NCBI RefSeq assembly: GCF_009758255.1
Contig: NZ_WSEN01000004.1
Location: forward strand, 124,001-188,000
Direction of reading: 5' to 3'
Source: Microbacterium sp. MAH-37
GTDB taxonomy: Bacteria; Actinomycetota; Actinomycetes; Actinomycetales; Microbacteriaceae
DNA: 64,000 nt
Within the stretch, counting starts at the first letter, position 1, and each line of letters opens with the position of its first letter. Under the pieces are notes generated by a model. It ran no database searches. It saw only the letters and a program-made list of their open reading frames with translations, and was not told the origin of the DNA. This document shows positions 24,648 through 32,659 of this stretch, one piece after another. The translations under genes were made by a program, and so were the position numbers.

Positions 24648-25387
24648 CAGCTTCCTCCGAATCGTTCCGTCCGAATCGAGCGTGCGTCGTGCCCGAGTTC
24701 GATGAGCCACCCGGCGACGGTCTCGACGAAGCCGGTGGATCCGCAGACGTAGACGAGCGGATCGGAGTCCGCCGGCAGCACGACCTGCGCGAGCCAGTCG
24801 CGGGTGATCCGCCCCACAGGTTCTCCGTCCGGTGCTGAGCGGGTGTAGACCAGGTCGAGGTGGAACGGCGCGTCCCCCTGCTCGAAGCTCGCCAGGTCGT
24901 CCGGGAAGAAGAGCCGCTCGGGACTGCGGACCGAGTACAGCATCCGCATCTGGGTCGCATCTCCGGCGGCGGCGTGCGCGGCAGCGATCCCGATCAGCGG
25001 CACGCTGCCCGATCCACCGGCGATGAGCTGCACCGGGCGCCCTGCCGCGCCGTCCGTGGGCGGACGCCACACGAAGTACCCGCCGAGCGGCCCCTGCACC
25101 TCCAGCTTGTCGCCGACCATGAGCTCGTAGACGAGGAAGGGAGAGACCTCCCCGTCGCGGACCCGATCGACAGCGAGCACCACTCGGTCACCCTGCCCAG
25201 ATGAGGCGAGGGAGTAGGACCGTGTCGCCGTGTACCCGTCCGGGGCGGTCAACCGCAGATCCACATGCTGACCGGCGAGGTTGCCCGGCCAACCGTCGAT
25301 CCTCAGGGTGATGCGCCGTCCTGTTCGGCCCTCGGGCTGTGCTTCCAGGACAGTGGCGACGTGCCATCCCGCGCGGGATCCGGTCAC
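24647..25387 (-). CDS. FAD/NAD(P)H flavin oxidoreductase (ferredoxin-reductase type)
   Basis: This 246-residue protein has FAD motif ATRSYSLASSG near 53-63, nucleotide motif LIAGGSGSVPLIGIAAAH near 118-135, CGSTGFVETVAGWL and C-terminal ERFGGS. It lacks a fused 2Fe-2S domain, so it should pass electrons from NAD(P)H to a separate partner. The start overlaps the stop of the molybdopterin gene by four bases, making that protein the obvious partner. Confidence 0.9.
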   Translation of the reverse strand: MTGSRAGWHVATVLEAQPEGRTGRRITLRIDGWPGNLAGQHVDLRLTAPDGYTATRSYSLASSGQGDRVVLAVDRVRDGEVSPFLVYELMVGDKLEVQGPLGGYFVWRPPTDGAAGRPVQLIAGGSGSVPLIGIAAAHAAAGDATQMRMLYSVRSPERLFFPDDLASFEQGDAPFHLDLVYTRSAPDGEPVGRITRDWLAQVVLPADSDPLVYVCGSTGFVETVAGWLIELGHDARSIRTERFGGS

Positions 25388-25974
25388 CAGTACCGCTCCT
25401 CCCGCCAGGGATCACCGTGCATGTTGTAGCCGTTCTGCTCCCAGAACCCCGGCACATCATCCGGCATCATCTCCAGCCCGCGAAGCCACTTGGCGCTCTT
25501 CCAGAAGTACAGGTGCGGCACCAGCAGCCGCGCCGGACCGCCGTGCTCCGCATCGAGCAGCTCGCCCTCGTACTCGAACGCGACCCACGCCTGACCATCC
25601 AGCAGTTCATCGAGCGCGATGTTCGTGGTGTACCCGCCGAAGGAGTGCGCCATGACGAAGTCGTGCTGAGTCTCGATCTCCTCGAACAGGGTGTCCAGCG
25701 ACACCCCTCGCCAGTTCGTTCCGAGCTTGGACCAGTGCGTCACGCAGTGGATGTCCGTGGTGATGTCCTCGGCATCCAGCTGCAGGAACTCATCCCAGCT
25801 CCAGCTGTGCGTTCCCTGTTCGGTACGGATCGTCAAGTCCCACTCGTCGGTGTCGATCTGCGGAGTCGGGCCGTACGACAGCACGGGGAAGTCACGCGCG
25901 AGAGTCTGCCCAGGCGGCAGCCCCTCATCGCGGTCACGTCCCCGGCCGGTGAAACCTCTCGTGATGAATGACAT
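25384..25974 (-). CDS. Cytosolic molybdopterin-dependent oxidoreductase (sulfite-oxidase fold)
   Basis: This 196-residue protein has the sulfite oxidase-type Moco domain. DIHCVTHWSKLGTNWRGVSLDTL contains the molybdenum-ligand cysteine C77, and AHSFGGYTTNIALDELLD and HGGPARLLVPHLYFWKSAKWLRGLE complete the pocket. The dimer domain of sulfite oxidases and a Tat signal are both absent, so it resembles MsrP/YedY but stays in the cytoplasm. It is coupled to a flavin reductase and lies near msrB-msrA. Reduction of a sulfoxide or N/S-oxide is inferred. Confidence 0.87.
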   Translation of the reverse strand: MSFITRGFTGRGRDRDEGLPPGQTLARDFPVLSYGPTPQIDTDEWDLTIRTEQGTHSWSWDEFLQLDAEDITTDIHCVTHWSKLGTNWRGVSLDTLFEEIETQHDFVMAHSFGGYTTNIALDELLDGQAWVAFEYEGELLDAEHGGPARLLVPHLYFWKSAKWLRGLEMMPDDVPGFWEQNGYNMHGDPWREERYW

Positions 25975-26031
25975 CTTCCCTGCCTCCCTGAGAGCGTCGG
26001 ATTTCTGTTGCGCAGCGCCGTCGCGCCGAAG

Positions 26032-26421
26032 TCATCCCTGCGCGGCGTCGGTGTGAGGATCGAGCAGGTCGGCGCCGATGATCACGGCCGCCTCATCGCC
26101 CGCGTTCCGCCACCAGTGCGTGGCCGTGGGAGTCACGACGGCGGGCGCGGCGTGCTCGACGGCGACATCATTGCCGACGGAGAACTCGAGCAGGGCGCCG
26201 GTCATGACGAACAGGATCGTGGGACGGTTGTCGTGGGGATGGGCGGCGATCACGCCACCGGGCTCCACGGTGATGCGACGCATCCGCATGGTCCGATCGC
26301 TGAGCGGTGTGCTCCCGGCGGGAAGCGCACGATCGGCGAGGGGGATGGCGGCGAGCACTTCGATCGTCTCCCCGGCGGAATGGAAGGGCATGTCGATGTC
26401 GATGTCGTTGGGTTCGCTCAA
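26032..26421 (-). CDS. Cupin-domain protein (copy 1)
   Basis: This 129-residue cupin has two motifs: PGGVIAAHPHDNRPTILFVMTGALLEF and a second strand pair ending THWWRN. Histidines in AAHPHD and THWW could bind a metal. It is clearly related to the cupin at 29335-29748: PLADRA...RMRRITVEPGGVIAAHPHDNRPTILF aligns with LPLADRAMRVRRLDVHPGGVIGVHDHSDRPAILF. Function is unknown; such proteins act as dioxygenases, isomerases or sensors. Confidence 0.8.
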   Translation of the reverse strand: MSEPNDIDIDMPFHSAGETIEVLAAIPLADRALPAGSTPLSDRTMRMRRITVEPGGVIAAHPHDNRPTILFVMTGALLEFSVGNDVAVEHAAPAVVTPTATHWWRNAGDEAAVIIGADLLDPHTDAAQG

Positions 26422-26451
26422 GGGTCGCTTCCAGGTCGTCGATCGCGGGGA

Positions 26452-26784
26452 TCAGCCGTGTGTGTCGAGCACGGTCACGTGCTGATCAGGATGCTGTCTG
26501 AGCACGCGGATCGCTTCGCAGACAGTGATCGTGTATTCGGTGAAGTAGGCTTCACGACCGCGCGACATCGCCTTGCGATGCACAGGATCGGCGATCCACC
26601 GGTTGTGCGCCTCCAGATCCTCGAACTCGACGATGGTGCAACTCTCGCCGTCGTCGGCCTGGAACCGCTTGAAGGAGACGAATCCCGGGATCGTGGGCGC
26701 GACGTCCACCACGGCCTTGCCGAGTTCCCGGTATTCATCGAGGAATGTCGGGTCGGTCTTCTGGCGAAAGACGGTGACGATCAT
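26452..26784 (-). CDS. Antibiotic-biosynthesis-monooxygenase (ABM)-like protein
   Basis: This 110-residue protein has a ferredoxin-like ABM domain: MIVTVFRQKTDPTFLDEYRELGKAVVDVAPTIPGFVSFKRFQADDGE then VEFEDLEAHNRWIADPVHRKAMSRGREAYFTEYTI. Members act as cofactor-free monooxygenases, heme-degrading enzymes or unknown dimers. It lies between an AhpD-like gene and a cupin gene on the same strand, so it is probably part of one operon. Confidence 0.82.
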   Translation of the reverse strand: MIVTVFRQKTDPTFLDEYRELGKAVVDVAPTIPGFVSFKRFQADDGESCTIVEFEDLEAHNRWIADPVHRKAMSRGREAYFTEYTITVCEAIRVLRQHPDQHVTVLDTHG

Positions 26785-26852
26785 GTCGGTTCTCCTCGGA
26801 TGTGATCAGAGTACGAGTTCGCCGCCCTCGACGAAAGGATCGGTCACGCGGA

Positions 26853-27350
26853 TCAGCGCGTGCTCCGCGGGGTGTGTCCGCGAGCAAGGAACAACCGCGT
26901 CCACACATCCATGTTGATGATCGCCATGGTGAGCGCTTCGATCGCCGCTTCGTCGAAGTGCGGACGCAGGCCGTCATGCGCACCCGCGATGTCGCCTTCG
27001 CGAAGACCGGACAGGGCCTCGGCGTACGCGAATGCCGCTGCTTCGGGCTCCGTGAAGTGCGAGGATGTGCGCCACGCCGAGATCGCGTCGATCTTGACGG
27101 CGGCGATGCCCATCTTCCGCGCTTCGCCGGCATGCAGGATCGTGCAGTACGCACAGCGGCTGTTCACCGCGATGAGGAGGCGCACCAGCTCGCCGAGCTC
27201 CTGGTCGAGGGGCAGCACCGGGCCCGCAGGCGTGCCGTACGCCTCGGCCATGGCCTTGGGGAGGGCGTCGAAGCCCGTCTCGTTGTGATCGATACGCGTG
27301 TCGACGAACTCGATCCCCTCGAACGTGCGTGACGTGATCCCGGTGCTCAT
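26853..27350 (-). CDS. AhpD-like carboxymuconolactone decarboxylase-family protein
   Basis: This encodes 165 residues from ATG 27350. The redox motif CAYCTILHAGEARKMG has C66, C69 and H73, the peroxidase centre of AhpD-type proteins, with Glu residues (ELGELVRLL) in the helix before it. A lone-domain protein like this may reduce peroxides or simply share the fold. It is the first gene after the decayed transposase region and heads a minus-strand gene run through ABM and cupin. Confidence 0.85.
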   Translation of the reverse strand: MSTGITSRTFEGIEFVDTRIDHNETGFDALPKAMAEAYGTPAGPVLPLDQELGELVRLLIAVNSRCAYCTILHAGEARKMGIAAVKIDAISAWRTSSHFTEPEAAAFAYAEALSGLREGDIAGAHDGLRPHFDEAAIEALTMAIINMDVWTRLFLARGHTPRSTR

Positions 27351-27796
27351 GCGCTTCCCTCTCCTCGGGGTCCCATTGACCCAGATGAAAGCACGTCGAA
27401 GGGCGCGCGAGGACGGAGATGCGGAGACTTGAGTACTCATCGTCGGCGATTAAGTACTACGGGAAGTGCGGTGCAGCACCGGCGGCGTTCCGCGAGCTGA
27501 TCGACGCCTCATGCGGGCGACGCTGTCTCACCGGCCACGGCGGGGGCTCGCCGCGACGGCGGCTTGGACCCGGATCGTGTCAGATGAGTTCTCGATCTTT
27601 CTTCGGCCGTTCGAGCTGGATTGTCCGGGCGTCGTCGCGCCTGCTTGATTGTGACTCTGGCATGAGGGTGCGACAGAGCGCCGCGTGGCGCCGCGTGGCG
27701 CTTCTCCGGTCTTCGGGTTGTGCTGGTCAGGGGCAACAGCGGTCTTGGCCGCTGGGCGCCGGGGGCGCGCGAACCGGCTGATCGCGGCGAGGGCGA
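27351..27796. other. Gap without a recognisable intact gene
   Basis: No frame here has both a plausible start signal and a recognised domain. A 15-bp stretch CCGCGAGCTGATCGA at 27490-27504 recurs at 27995-28009 in the transposase remnant, so part of this DNA may be duplicated or rearranged mobile-element material. Confidence 0.5.
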
Positions 27797-28016
27797 TCGT
27801 TGTAAGGCTTGATCGTTCGGGAGATGGCCGCGGGTGCGGACCGCCTTGAACGGGTCCTTGACAGCACGCTCGCGCTTCTCGTAGCGAAATGCGCTGTCAG
27901 CTCACGCTTCCAGTGTGGACTCAACCACCAGCTTGGTCGGCTGCGCGAGCAAGCGGCCCTCACCATCGATCGCGACGCCGGCCGCAGGCACCGCCCGCGA
28001 GCTGATCGATCAAGCC
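27797..28016 (-). pseudogene. Decayed IS256-family transposase fragment
   Basis: Reading the minus strand and allowing frame changes gives GLIDQLAGG, then GVAIDGEGRLLAQPTKLVVESTLEA-stop, then ELTAHF, RYEKRERAVKDP and FKAVRTRGHLPNDQALQR. These line up with two separate parts of IS256-family transposases: the N-terminal GxGGLLxxLTKxVLExALExEMTxHLGYEK segment and the C-terminal RAVxxRGHFPNEQAALK segment. The whole catalytic middle is missing. It is therefore an internally deleted, frameshifted remnant. No terminal inverted repeats were found. Confidence 0.7.
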
Positions 28017-28120
28017 CCGCGACGAAGTGATGGGCTAGGAGGCACCGTCGACGGTGCCAGCAGCATGCACTCGCAGAACGGCAGCCGTAGCGGTACCACG
28101 TCGAGGACCGTTGATACCTT

Positions 28121-28852
28121 TTACGCGATGCACGCGACGAGCACGGGTTGTGAGATGAAGACGTCGTCGCTGCTGGATGCCGTAGTGGTGGCGCCCAGAC
28201 GATTGAGGTACCTGTACACGGCGGGACCGGTGCTCGTGGCCGTGTAAGTGAAGGTGAAGGTCGTCCACACACGTGCACCTGACGGCGGACTCAACGGAAT
28301 CTGGGTTCTCGGCGACCAGGCGGTGCGGGTGGTGTACTCCTGAACCACCTGGCCATTGATCTGCACCTGCACCTCGTGTCCGCCGGCGGCTGGGTCGATC
28401 GGCTCGGTGTAGTAGGCGTAGTTGGCGCTGATCTCGAGCGAGAACGTGTACTCGACTCCGGCGACCATGTCGATGGTCGTGTACGTTTCCGCGTAGGCGT
28501 CCTCTGTCGTGCTGTCGGCGTCGCGCGAGATCCGCCATACCCGCCGTTCGTTCACCGTTCCCCAGGCGTTGACGCCTGCGCCGGTGAAGCCGACCGATGT
28601 GCCTGCAGCGGGTACAGCGGTCGCCCATGTCGCTCCATCCGAGATCTCAGGGCAGGCGACGGCCGAGGCTGCGGCGAGCGGAGTGCCGACGGCGGCCGCG
28701 ATGATGGGTACGCTCCAGATGCCGCCCGTGACCACGTTTCGCCGTGAGATGCCAGATGCGGCAGCGGAATGGTCGTCCGTGCCGTGGCGACGGACCACGT
28801 CGGGTCGATCTCCGACCGCTTCTCCTCTGCTTCGGGTGAACCAGGAGCGCAT
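28121..28852 (-). CDS. Tat-exported protein of unknown function
   Basis: This encodes 243 residues from ATG 28852, which has AAGGTG six bases upstream. A twin-arginine-type signal at about 37-66 (SRRNVVTGGIWSVPIIAAA, then a small-residue cleavage region) follows a charged N-region. The mature part is Thr/Ala/Val-rich with alternating hydrophobic residues (YTTIDMVAGVEYTFSLEISANYAYY, TTFTFTYTATSTGPAVYRYL), typical of a secreted beta-sandwich. No family is recognised. A folded, exported surface or binding protein is the best description. Confidence 0.65.
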   Translation of the reverse strand: MRSWFTRSRGEAVGDRPDVVRRHGTDDHSAAASGISRRNVVTGGIWSVPIIAAAVGTPLAAASAVACPEISDGATWATAVPAAGTSVGFTGAGVNAWGTVNERRVWRISRDADSTTEDAYAETYTTIDMVAGVEYTFSLEISANYAYYTEPIDPAAGGHEVQVQINGQVVQEYTTRTAWSPRTQIPLSPPSGARVWTTFTFTYTATSTGPAVYRYLNRLGATTTASSSDDVFISQPVLVACIA

Positions 28853-28862
28853 GCCGTACACC

Positions 28863-29324
28863 TTACCAGTCCTCTCCGCGATGACCGAGGTCGCGGTCGC
28901 ACGACCGTTCTCCGTCCGCAGCGACAGCGAGATCGAGCCAGCCGCCGAGGATCCGGTCGATTGCAGCACGCACTTCCTGAACTTCTGGGTGATCGCTGTC
29001 GCCATCCCCGATGCGAGATGGCGGCGCGGTGCGCACCCATGTCTGCCCTTCCGCGTCCTGCCAGGCGAACACACGGATCGGCAGTTCACTGAGCAGTTCC
29101 GGATCGACGGCGGCGAGTTCCGCCACCAGGCCGGGGTTCTCGATGATGAGGACCTCCGCGGGCGCTACTCGTGCACCGCCGAGGCGCGCCACCTCCGCCT
29201 GATCCACGCGGGCGATCCGTTTGATTCCGCCGAACTCGGCGACCGCGGACTCCAATCGATCGATCGTCGTCGCAACGTCATGCACGCTCGTGCGCCGCCA
29301 TCGTGACACGTCCCTGTCCGACAT
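28863..29324 (-). CDS. DUF302 domain protein
   Basis: This 153-residue protein has the DUF302 pattern HDVATTIDRLESAVAEFGGIKRIARVDQAEVA, then PAEVLIIENPGLVAELAAVDPELLSELPIRVFAWQDAEGQTWV. The C-terminal 50 residues are less typical and acidic. DUF302 proteins have a compact alpha/beta fold with no established activity. It lies ten bases upstream of the Tat-exported protein start and ten bases downstream of a cupin gene, so the three are probably co-transcribed. Confidence 0.85.
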   Translation of the reverse strand: MSDRDVSRWRRTSVHDVATTIDRLESAVAEFGGIKRIARVDQAEVARLGGARVAPAEVLIIENPGLVAELAAVDPELLSELPIRVFAWQDAEGQTWVRTAPPSRIGDGDSDHPEVQEVRAAIDRILGGWLDLAVAADGERSCDRDLGHRGEDW

Positions 29325-29334
29325 CCCAGACCTC

Positions 29335-29748
29335 TCAGCGGCCCGGGGGCGGGGTCGTGGCCAACGGCTCTGCGCTGTCGTCGAGCAGGTCGAACGTGAG
29401 CAACGCCAGCGGCAGCTTGTCGGAGTTGTTCTGCGCCCAGTGCTGGAGGTCGCCGAACTCGGCCACAGCTTCGCCCTCGTTCACGATCGCAGCTGTTCCC
29501 AGATTCTCGTCGTGGACCGTCATGCTCCCGTGCAGGACGAAGAGAATCGCCGGTCGGTCGGAATGGTCGTGCACCCCGATGACACCGCCCGGGTGGACGT
29601 CGAGCCGGCGCACTCTCATGGCGCGATCAGCGAGGGGCAGCGTTCCCGGCTTGAACGGGATCTCACTGATCCGGATCGCAGCGAGATGCGTTGACTTCTC
29701 GTCCACTGTGGCGTACTTGTCCACCTTCGGCTGGTCTTCGTCGTTCAT
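29335..29748 (-). CDS. Cupin-domain protein (copy 2)
   Basis: This encodes 137 residues from ATG 29748, with AGGAGA upstream. VHPGGVIGVHDHSDRPAILFVLHGSMTVHD is cupin motif 1, with metal-capable histidines, and LQHWAQ is near motif 2. It is a paralogue of the 26032-26421 cupin, sharing roughly a third of residues over the core. The two copies lie on either side of the transposase remnant in the same accessory block. Function is unknown. Confidence 0.8.
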   Translation of the reverse strand: MNDEDQPKVDKYATVDEKSTHLAAIRISEIPFKPGTLPLADRAMRVRRLDVHPGGVIGVHDHSDRPAILFVLHGSMTVHDENLGTAAIVNEGEAVAEFGDLQHWAQNNSDKLPLALLTFDLLDDSAEPLATTPPPGR

Positions 29749-29855
29749 CTTCGTCTCCTGTATGTGATGGTCGGATCTGACTTCATTGCGCCGGACAGGT
29801 TCCTCGATGAACACGTTCGCTCGGGGAACACGCCGTCGACTCTGTCAACGGTTCG

Positions 29856-30737
29856 TCAATGCTCTCCGGGGGCGATCTGGACGGCAGCGTCGTCTCCGTT
29901 GTGTATCGCGATGATCTCGACGAGTTTCCCGTCGTCGGTGCGCAGGAAATCGATCCCGCGAAGCATGACCGGCATCCCCGTCGCTTCATGGACCCGGCCC
30001 TCGGGATCGCGGAGGGGGCCGGAGTGGGTTCCGGTGAGAGTGTAGGAGACGGCTGTCCATGCGCCGTCGCGGAGCGTCCGGTCGACGGTCACCACAGCGG
30101 CGGGGAAGGCGGTGCTCCGGTTCTTCCAGAGGCCGATGAATGCCTCGAGCCGATCGGGGTCTTCGTGAGTACGGACGGAGGTCTTGACCTGCTCATCCGA
30201 CATCTCACGAAGCATGCCGAACTCTCCCGCTGCCAGCGACGCGTACAGCTCGTGCGTGTCGATCCGCAGAGTCGCCGGACCCGAGGGGTGCTTCAGGTCG
30301 ATCTCCTGATGCTGCTGGATGACGTCCGGACCGACCAGCTGCGACGGTATGCGATCCAGTCGTGTGATCGTGAGCAGGCGTTCCATCTTCCCGTGCTCAT
30401 CGAAGTCGAACACTTCGCCGCTGTGTATCTCGATGAGCCGACCCGTGGGCTCGATCTCGCCGTACGGCCCGTCGTGGCGTCCCTGCAAGACGTACTGCAC
30501 TGCCGCGGATCGACCGTCGACGACGATGACCTGATCTCGGAGCTGAAGCCCGGGAAACGAGGCCTCATAGCGGCGGAGACGCTCGACGAAGGCGTCACGC
30601 CCGCTGAAGACGAAAGCGTTGGAGTTCACCTCGATGTCGTCGGTGACCAGGCCACCGTTCACCTCGAAGGCGCCGTTGCTGAAGTTGCGGTGGAACTGGG
30701 CCGCGATGGCATGGATCGTGTCGTGATGATCGGACAT
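29856..30737 (-). CDS. Two-domain SnoaL/NTF2-like protein
   Basis: This 293-residue protein has two tandem NTF2-like folds: residues about 8-130 (FHRNFSNGAFEVNGGLVTDDIEVNSNAFVFSGRDAFVERLRRYEASFPGLQL) and 160-285 (RTLRDGAWTAVSYTLTGTHSGPL, GKLVEIIAIHNGDDAAVQI). Members include polyketide cyclases, isomerases and many unknown proteins. The duplication could form a stand-alone pseudo-dimer. It lies upstream of the DUF302/cupin genes on the same strand. Confidence 0.8.
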   Translation of the reverse strand: MSDHHDTIHAIAAQFHRNFSNGAFEVNGGLVTDDIEVNSNAFVFSGRDAFVERLRRYEASFPGLQLRDQVIVVDGRSAAVQYVLQGRHDGPYGEIEPTGRLIEIHSGEVFDFDEHGKMERLLTITRLDRIPSQLVGPDVIQQHQEIDLKHPSGPATLRIDTHELYASLAAGEFGMLREMSDEQVKTSVRTHEDPDRLEAFIGLWKNRSTAFPAAVVTVDRTLRDGAWTAVSYTLTGTHSGPLRDPEGRVHEATGMPVMLRGIDFLRTDDGKLVEIIAIHNGDDAAVQIAPGEH

Positions 30738-30802
30738 GGGGACTCCTTCAGGTGATCAGGGAACGGTCACGGCGACGTCGGACCGCCGTGGGACCAGCGA
30801 GC

Positions 30803-31222
30803 TCATCGTTGCGGTGGATGAGCCCCGGAACGGGACCTGCCGTCGATGCATACGGCCTCGACTTCGAGCACCGCGGCGAGCGTCGCCCGAGCCCGCTCTC
30901 GGTCCCGCTGACCTTCGACGCGCTGGGTGAGCAGGACGACCGGGCCGTAGAGAGCGGCGAGAAGTGCGAGGCCGGCCGCCAATCCGCTGATCATCACCGC
31001 AGGAAACGGCGGTATCCGGATGACGGCGACGTTCAGCACCACCCAGGCGAGCGCCGCCCCGAGCACGGAACCGACGAACCGCCAGCTCGCGACGACCTTC
31101 GCGACCCGGATGGCCGCGCGCTCCGCACGCGTGATGTCGGTTGCGACGTGAGGAGGTGCCTGCGCGCCGCAGAAGGGGCAGGTACCGGCGCCCCGGTCGT
31201 CAGAAGAGGGCACTCGCGTCAT
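30803..31222 (-). CDS. DUF1003-like membrane protein with N-terminal zinc motif
   Basis: This 139-residue protein begins with CPFCGAQ, a single CxxC. Residues 35-120 resemble DUF1003: ASWRFVGSVLGAALAWVVLNVAVI, then LAALYGPVVLLTQRVEGQRDRERARATLAAVLEVEAV. Two to three membrane spans are predicted. The function of the family is unknown. It fits in the same minus-strand run between the SDR and SnoaL-like genes. Confidence 0.7.
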   Translation of the reverse strand: MTRVPSSDDRGAGTCPFCGAQAPPHVATDITRAERAAIRVAKVVASWRFVGSVLGAALAWVVLNVAVIRIPPFPAVMISGLAAGLALLAALYGPVVLLTQRVEGQRDRERARATLAAVLEVEAVCIDGRSRSGAHPPQR

Positions 31223-31261
31223 CCGACAGCATCCTCCTCGACCTTCAGCGCGCGAGCGCGC

Positions 31262-32071
31262 TCACAGGACGAGCTCACCGCCGTCGACGACGAGGGTCGT
31301 CCCGGTCATGAATCCGGAGAGGCCGGACGCGGCGAACAGCACCACGCGGGCCACCTCGTCAGGTGCCCCCGCTCGTCCCAGGGGAATACGGGTCAGGTAC
31401 GCATCGAGAGCAGCCTTGCCCTCTGCGCTCTGCGCGAGCCCGGTCTGAACCCCCGGAGTCTCGATGAGCGTCGGCGCGATCGCGAGGACCCGGATGCCGT
31501 GCGGTGCGAGGTCGCGAGCGAACGCCTTGGTCGCGCCGACGATCGCGTGCTTCGCCGCGACATAGTGTGCCGCGTTGGTCGCGGCGATCAACCCGGACAC
31601 GGACACCATGTTGATGATCACTCCCGGTCGTTCGGACCGGGTCATCTGCTGCGCCACGGTGCGCGCAGCGAGAAACATGCCCCTCTGGTTCAGTGCGTGG
31701 AGCTGGTCGTATTCGTCGTCCGTGAGATCGAGGGTGTCGATGATCGGGAAGATCCCAGCGTTGTTCACCCAGACATCGATACGCCCATAGGCGTCGACGA
31801 TCGTCGCGATCGTCGACTTCACCGCATCCGCATCCGCCATGTCGAGGACTTGCGCGCTGACCGTGACGTCGAAGCTGTCGCGCAGCTCCTGCACTGCCGT
31901 GACCAGGCCGGATTCGTCGATGTCGAGCAGCACCAGAGTTCCACCCGCTTCGGCGAAGCGGCGCGCACATGCAAGGCCGATGCCTTTCGCGGCACCGGTG
32001 ATGACGACCACCTTGTCGCGGAAGTCGAGCATCTCAGCGATCGACAGGCTAGTGATATCGGGAGCAGGCAT
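31262..32071 (-). CDS. Short-chain dehydrogenase/reductase
   Basis: This 269-residue classical SDR has cofactor motif TGAAKGIG (25-32), NNAG near 103-106, and catalytic Ser157, Tyr170 and Lys174 in SVSGLIAATNAAHYVAAK. The Asp in LLDIDES after strand 2 favours NAD over NADP. It oxidises or reduces a hydroxyl/keto group; the substrate is unknown. It starts ten bases after the truncated flavin reductase frame and leads the rest of the accessory run. Confidence 0.92.
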   Translation of the reverse strand: MPAPDITSLSIAEMLDFRDKVVVITGAAKGIGLACARRFAEAGGTLVLLDIDESGLVTAVQELRDSFDVTVSAQVLDMADADAVKSTIATIVDAYGRIDVWVNNAGIFPIIDTLDLTDDEYDQLHALNQRGMFLAARTVAQQMTRSERPGVIINMVSVSGLIAATNAAHYVAAKHAIVGATKAFARDLAPHGIRVLAIAPTLIETPGVQTGLAQSAEGKAALDAYLTRIPLGRAGAPDEVARVVLFAASGLSGFMTGTTLVVDGGELVL

Positions 32072-32080
32072 GTTGTCCTT

Positions 32081-32359
32081 TCAGGAAGGGATCGGTAGAG
32101 GCTCAGGTGCGCCCGGCGATTGCTGGCACTCGGCCAAGCTGGCAGCCATTTCCTGAGGCAGATTCAGCTCGGGCACCGAAGGCTCGTCGAGAAAGGGCAG
32201 ATCGATCTCCGCAAGGTCGGCAAAATCTACGTCGAGTCCGGCCTCTACCGCACGCCGCTCCACCCACCGGGCGATCGGGAGTCCGATACGGCCCGGTCGG
32301 ACGCTGCCGACGATGATCATGGTTCGTGACACGACGCTCCTGCTTTCCTGGCTGCTCAT
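32081..32359 (-). pseudogene. Truncated NAD(P)H-dependent FMN reductase
   Basis: This 92-residue frame carries only the N-terminal third of the FMN reductase family: MIIVGSVRPGRIGLPIARWVERRAVEAG (FMN phosphate loop), then FADLAEIDLPFLDEPSVPELN. Family members are about 180 residues. After residue 70 the sequence becomes unrelated (AECQQSPGAPEPLPIPS) and stops ten bases before the SDR start. The catalytic second half is not found nearby. A deletion has probably joined it to the SDR gene, leaving its promoter in place. Confidence 0.7.
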
Positions 32360-32368
32360 TTCGCTGCG

Positions 32369-32386
32369 CCAGGCTATACAGCCAGG
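32369..32386. promoter_or_regulatory. Dyad at the 5' end of the accessory operon
   Basis: On the minus strand CCTGGCT-GTAT-AGCCTGG (one mismatch) lies 10-27 bases upstream of the first ATG and contains a TATAGC -10-like element. It could be an operator over the promoter for the 24-32 kb run. The remaining 215 bases to 32601 show nothing recognisable. Confidence 0.35.
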
Positions 32387-32601
32387 TGGTCCGGTCCCGC
32401 CCGCGGAGAACAGGATGGGTAGTCATGGAGATGAATTGAGTATCAACACCACTCGAATTGCGTAGCGGGGCCCACTGCGGATGTGCCGCTCGTCGCGATG
32501 GGACGGGAGGCGACGGATCGCATGGCGCGCCCGATCTCACCGAACTTCACCGATCGCGCTGATCCCCCTCTGCCAGTTCACCACATGACGAGACGCCGGC
32601 A

Positions 32602-32634
32602 CGGGTCCCGGAGCCGATGAGGCTCGGGGACCCG
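32602..32634 (-). terminator. Terminator of the surface-protein gene
   Basis: CGGGTCCCGGAGCC and GGCTCGGGGACCCG form 14-bp arms with one mismatch and a GATGA loop, 26 bases past the stop of the surface-protein gene. Confidence 0.75.
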
Positions 32635-32659
32635 CGCCGTCAGAGCGCTACTGTGATGA

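Noticed and set aside
27727..28278. A 183-codon minus-strand frame across the transposase remnant
   Set aside because: The transposase-like peptides fall in other frames. This frame carries only a short piece (ELTAHF) and is otherwise Arg/Ser/Pro-rich.
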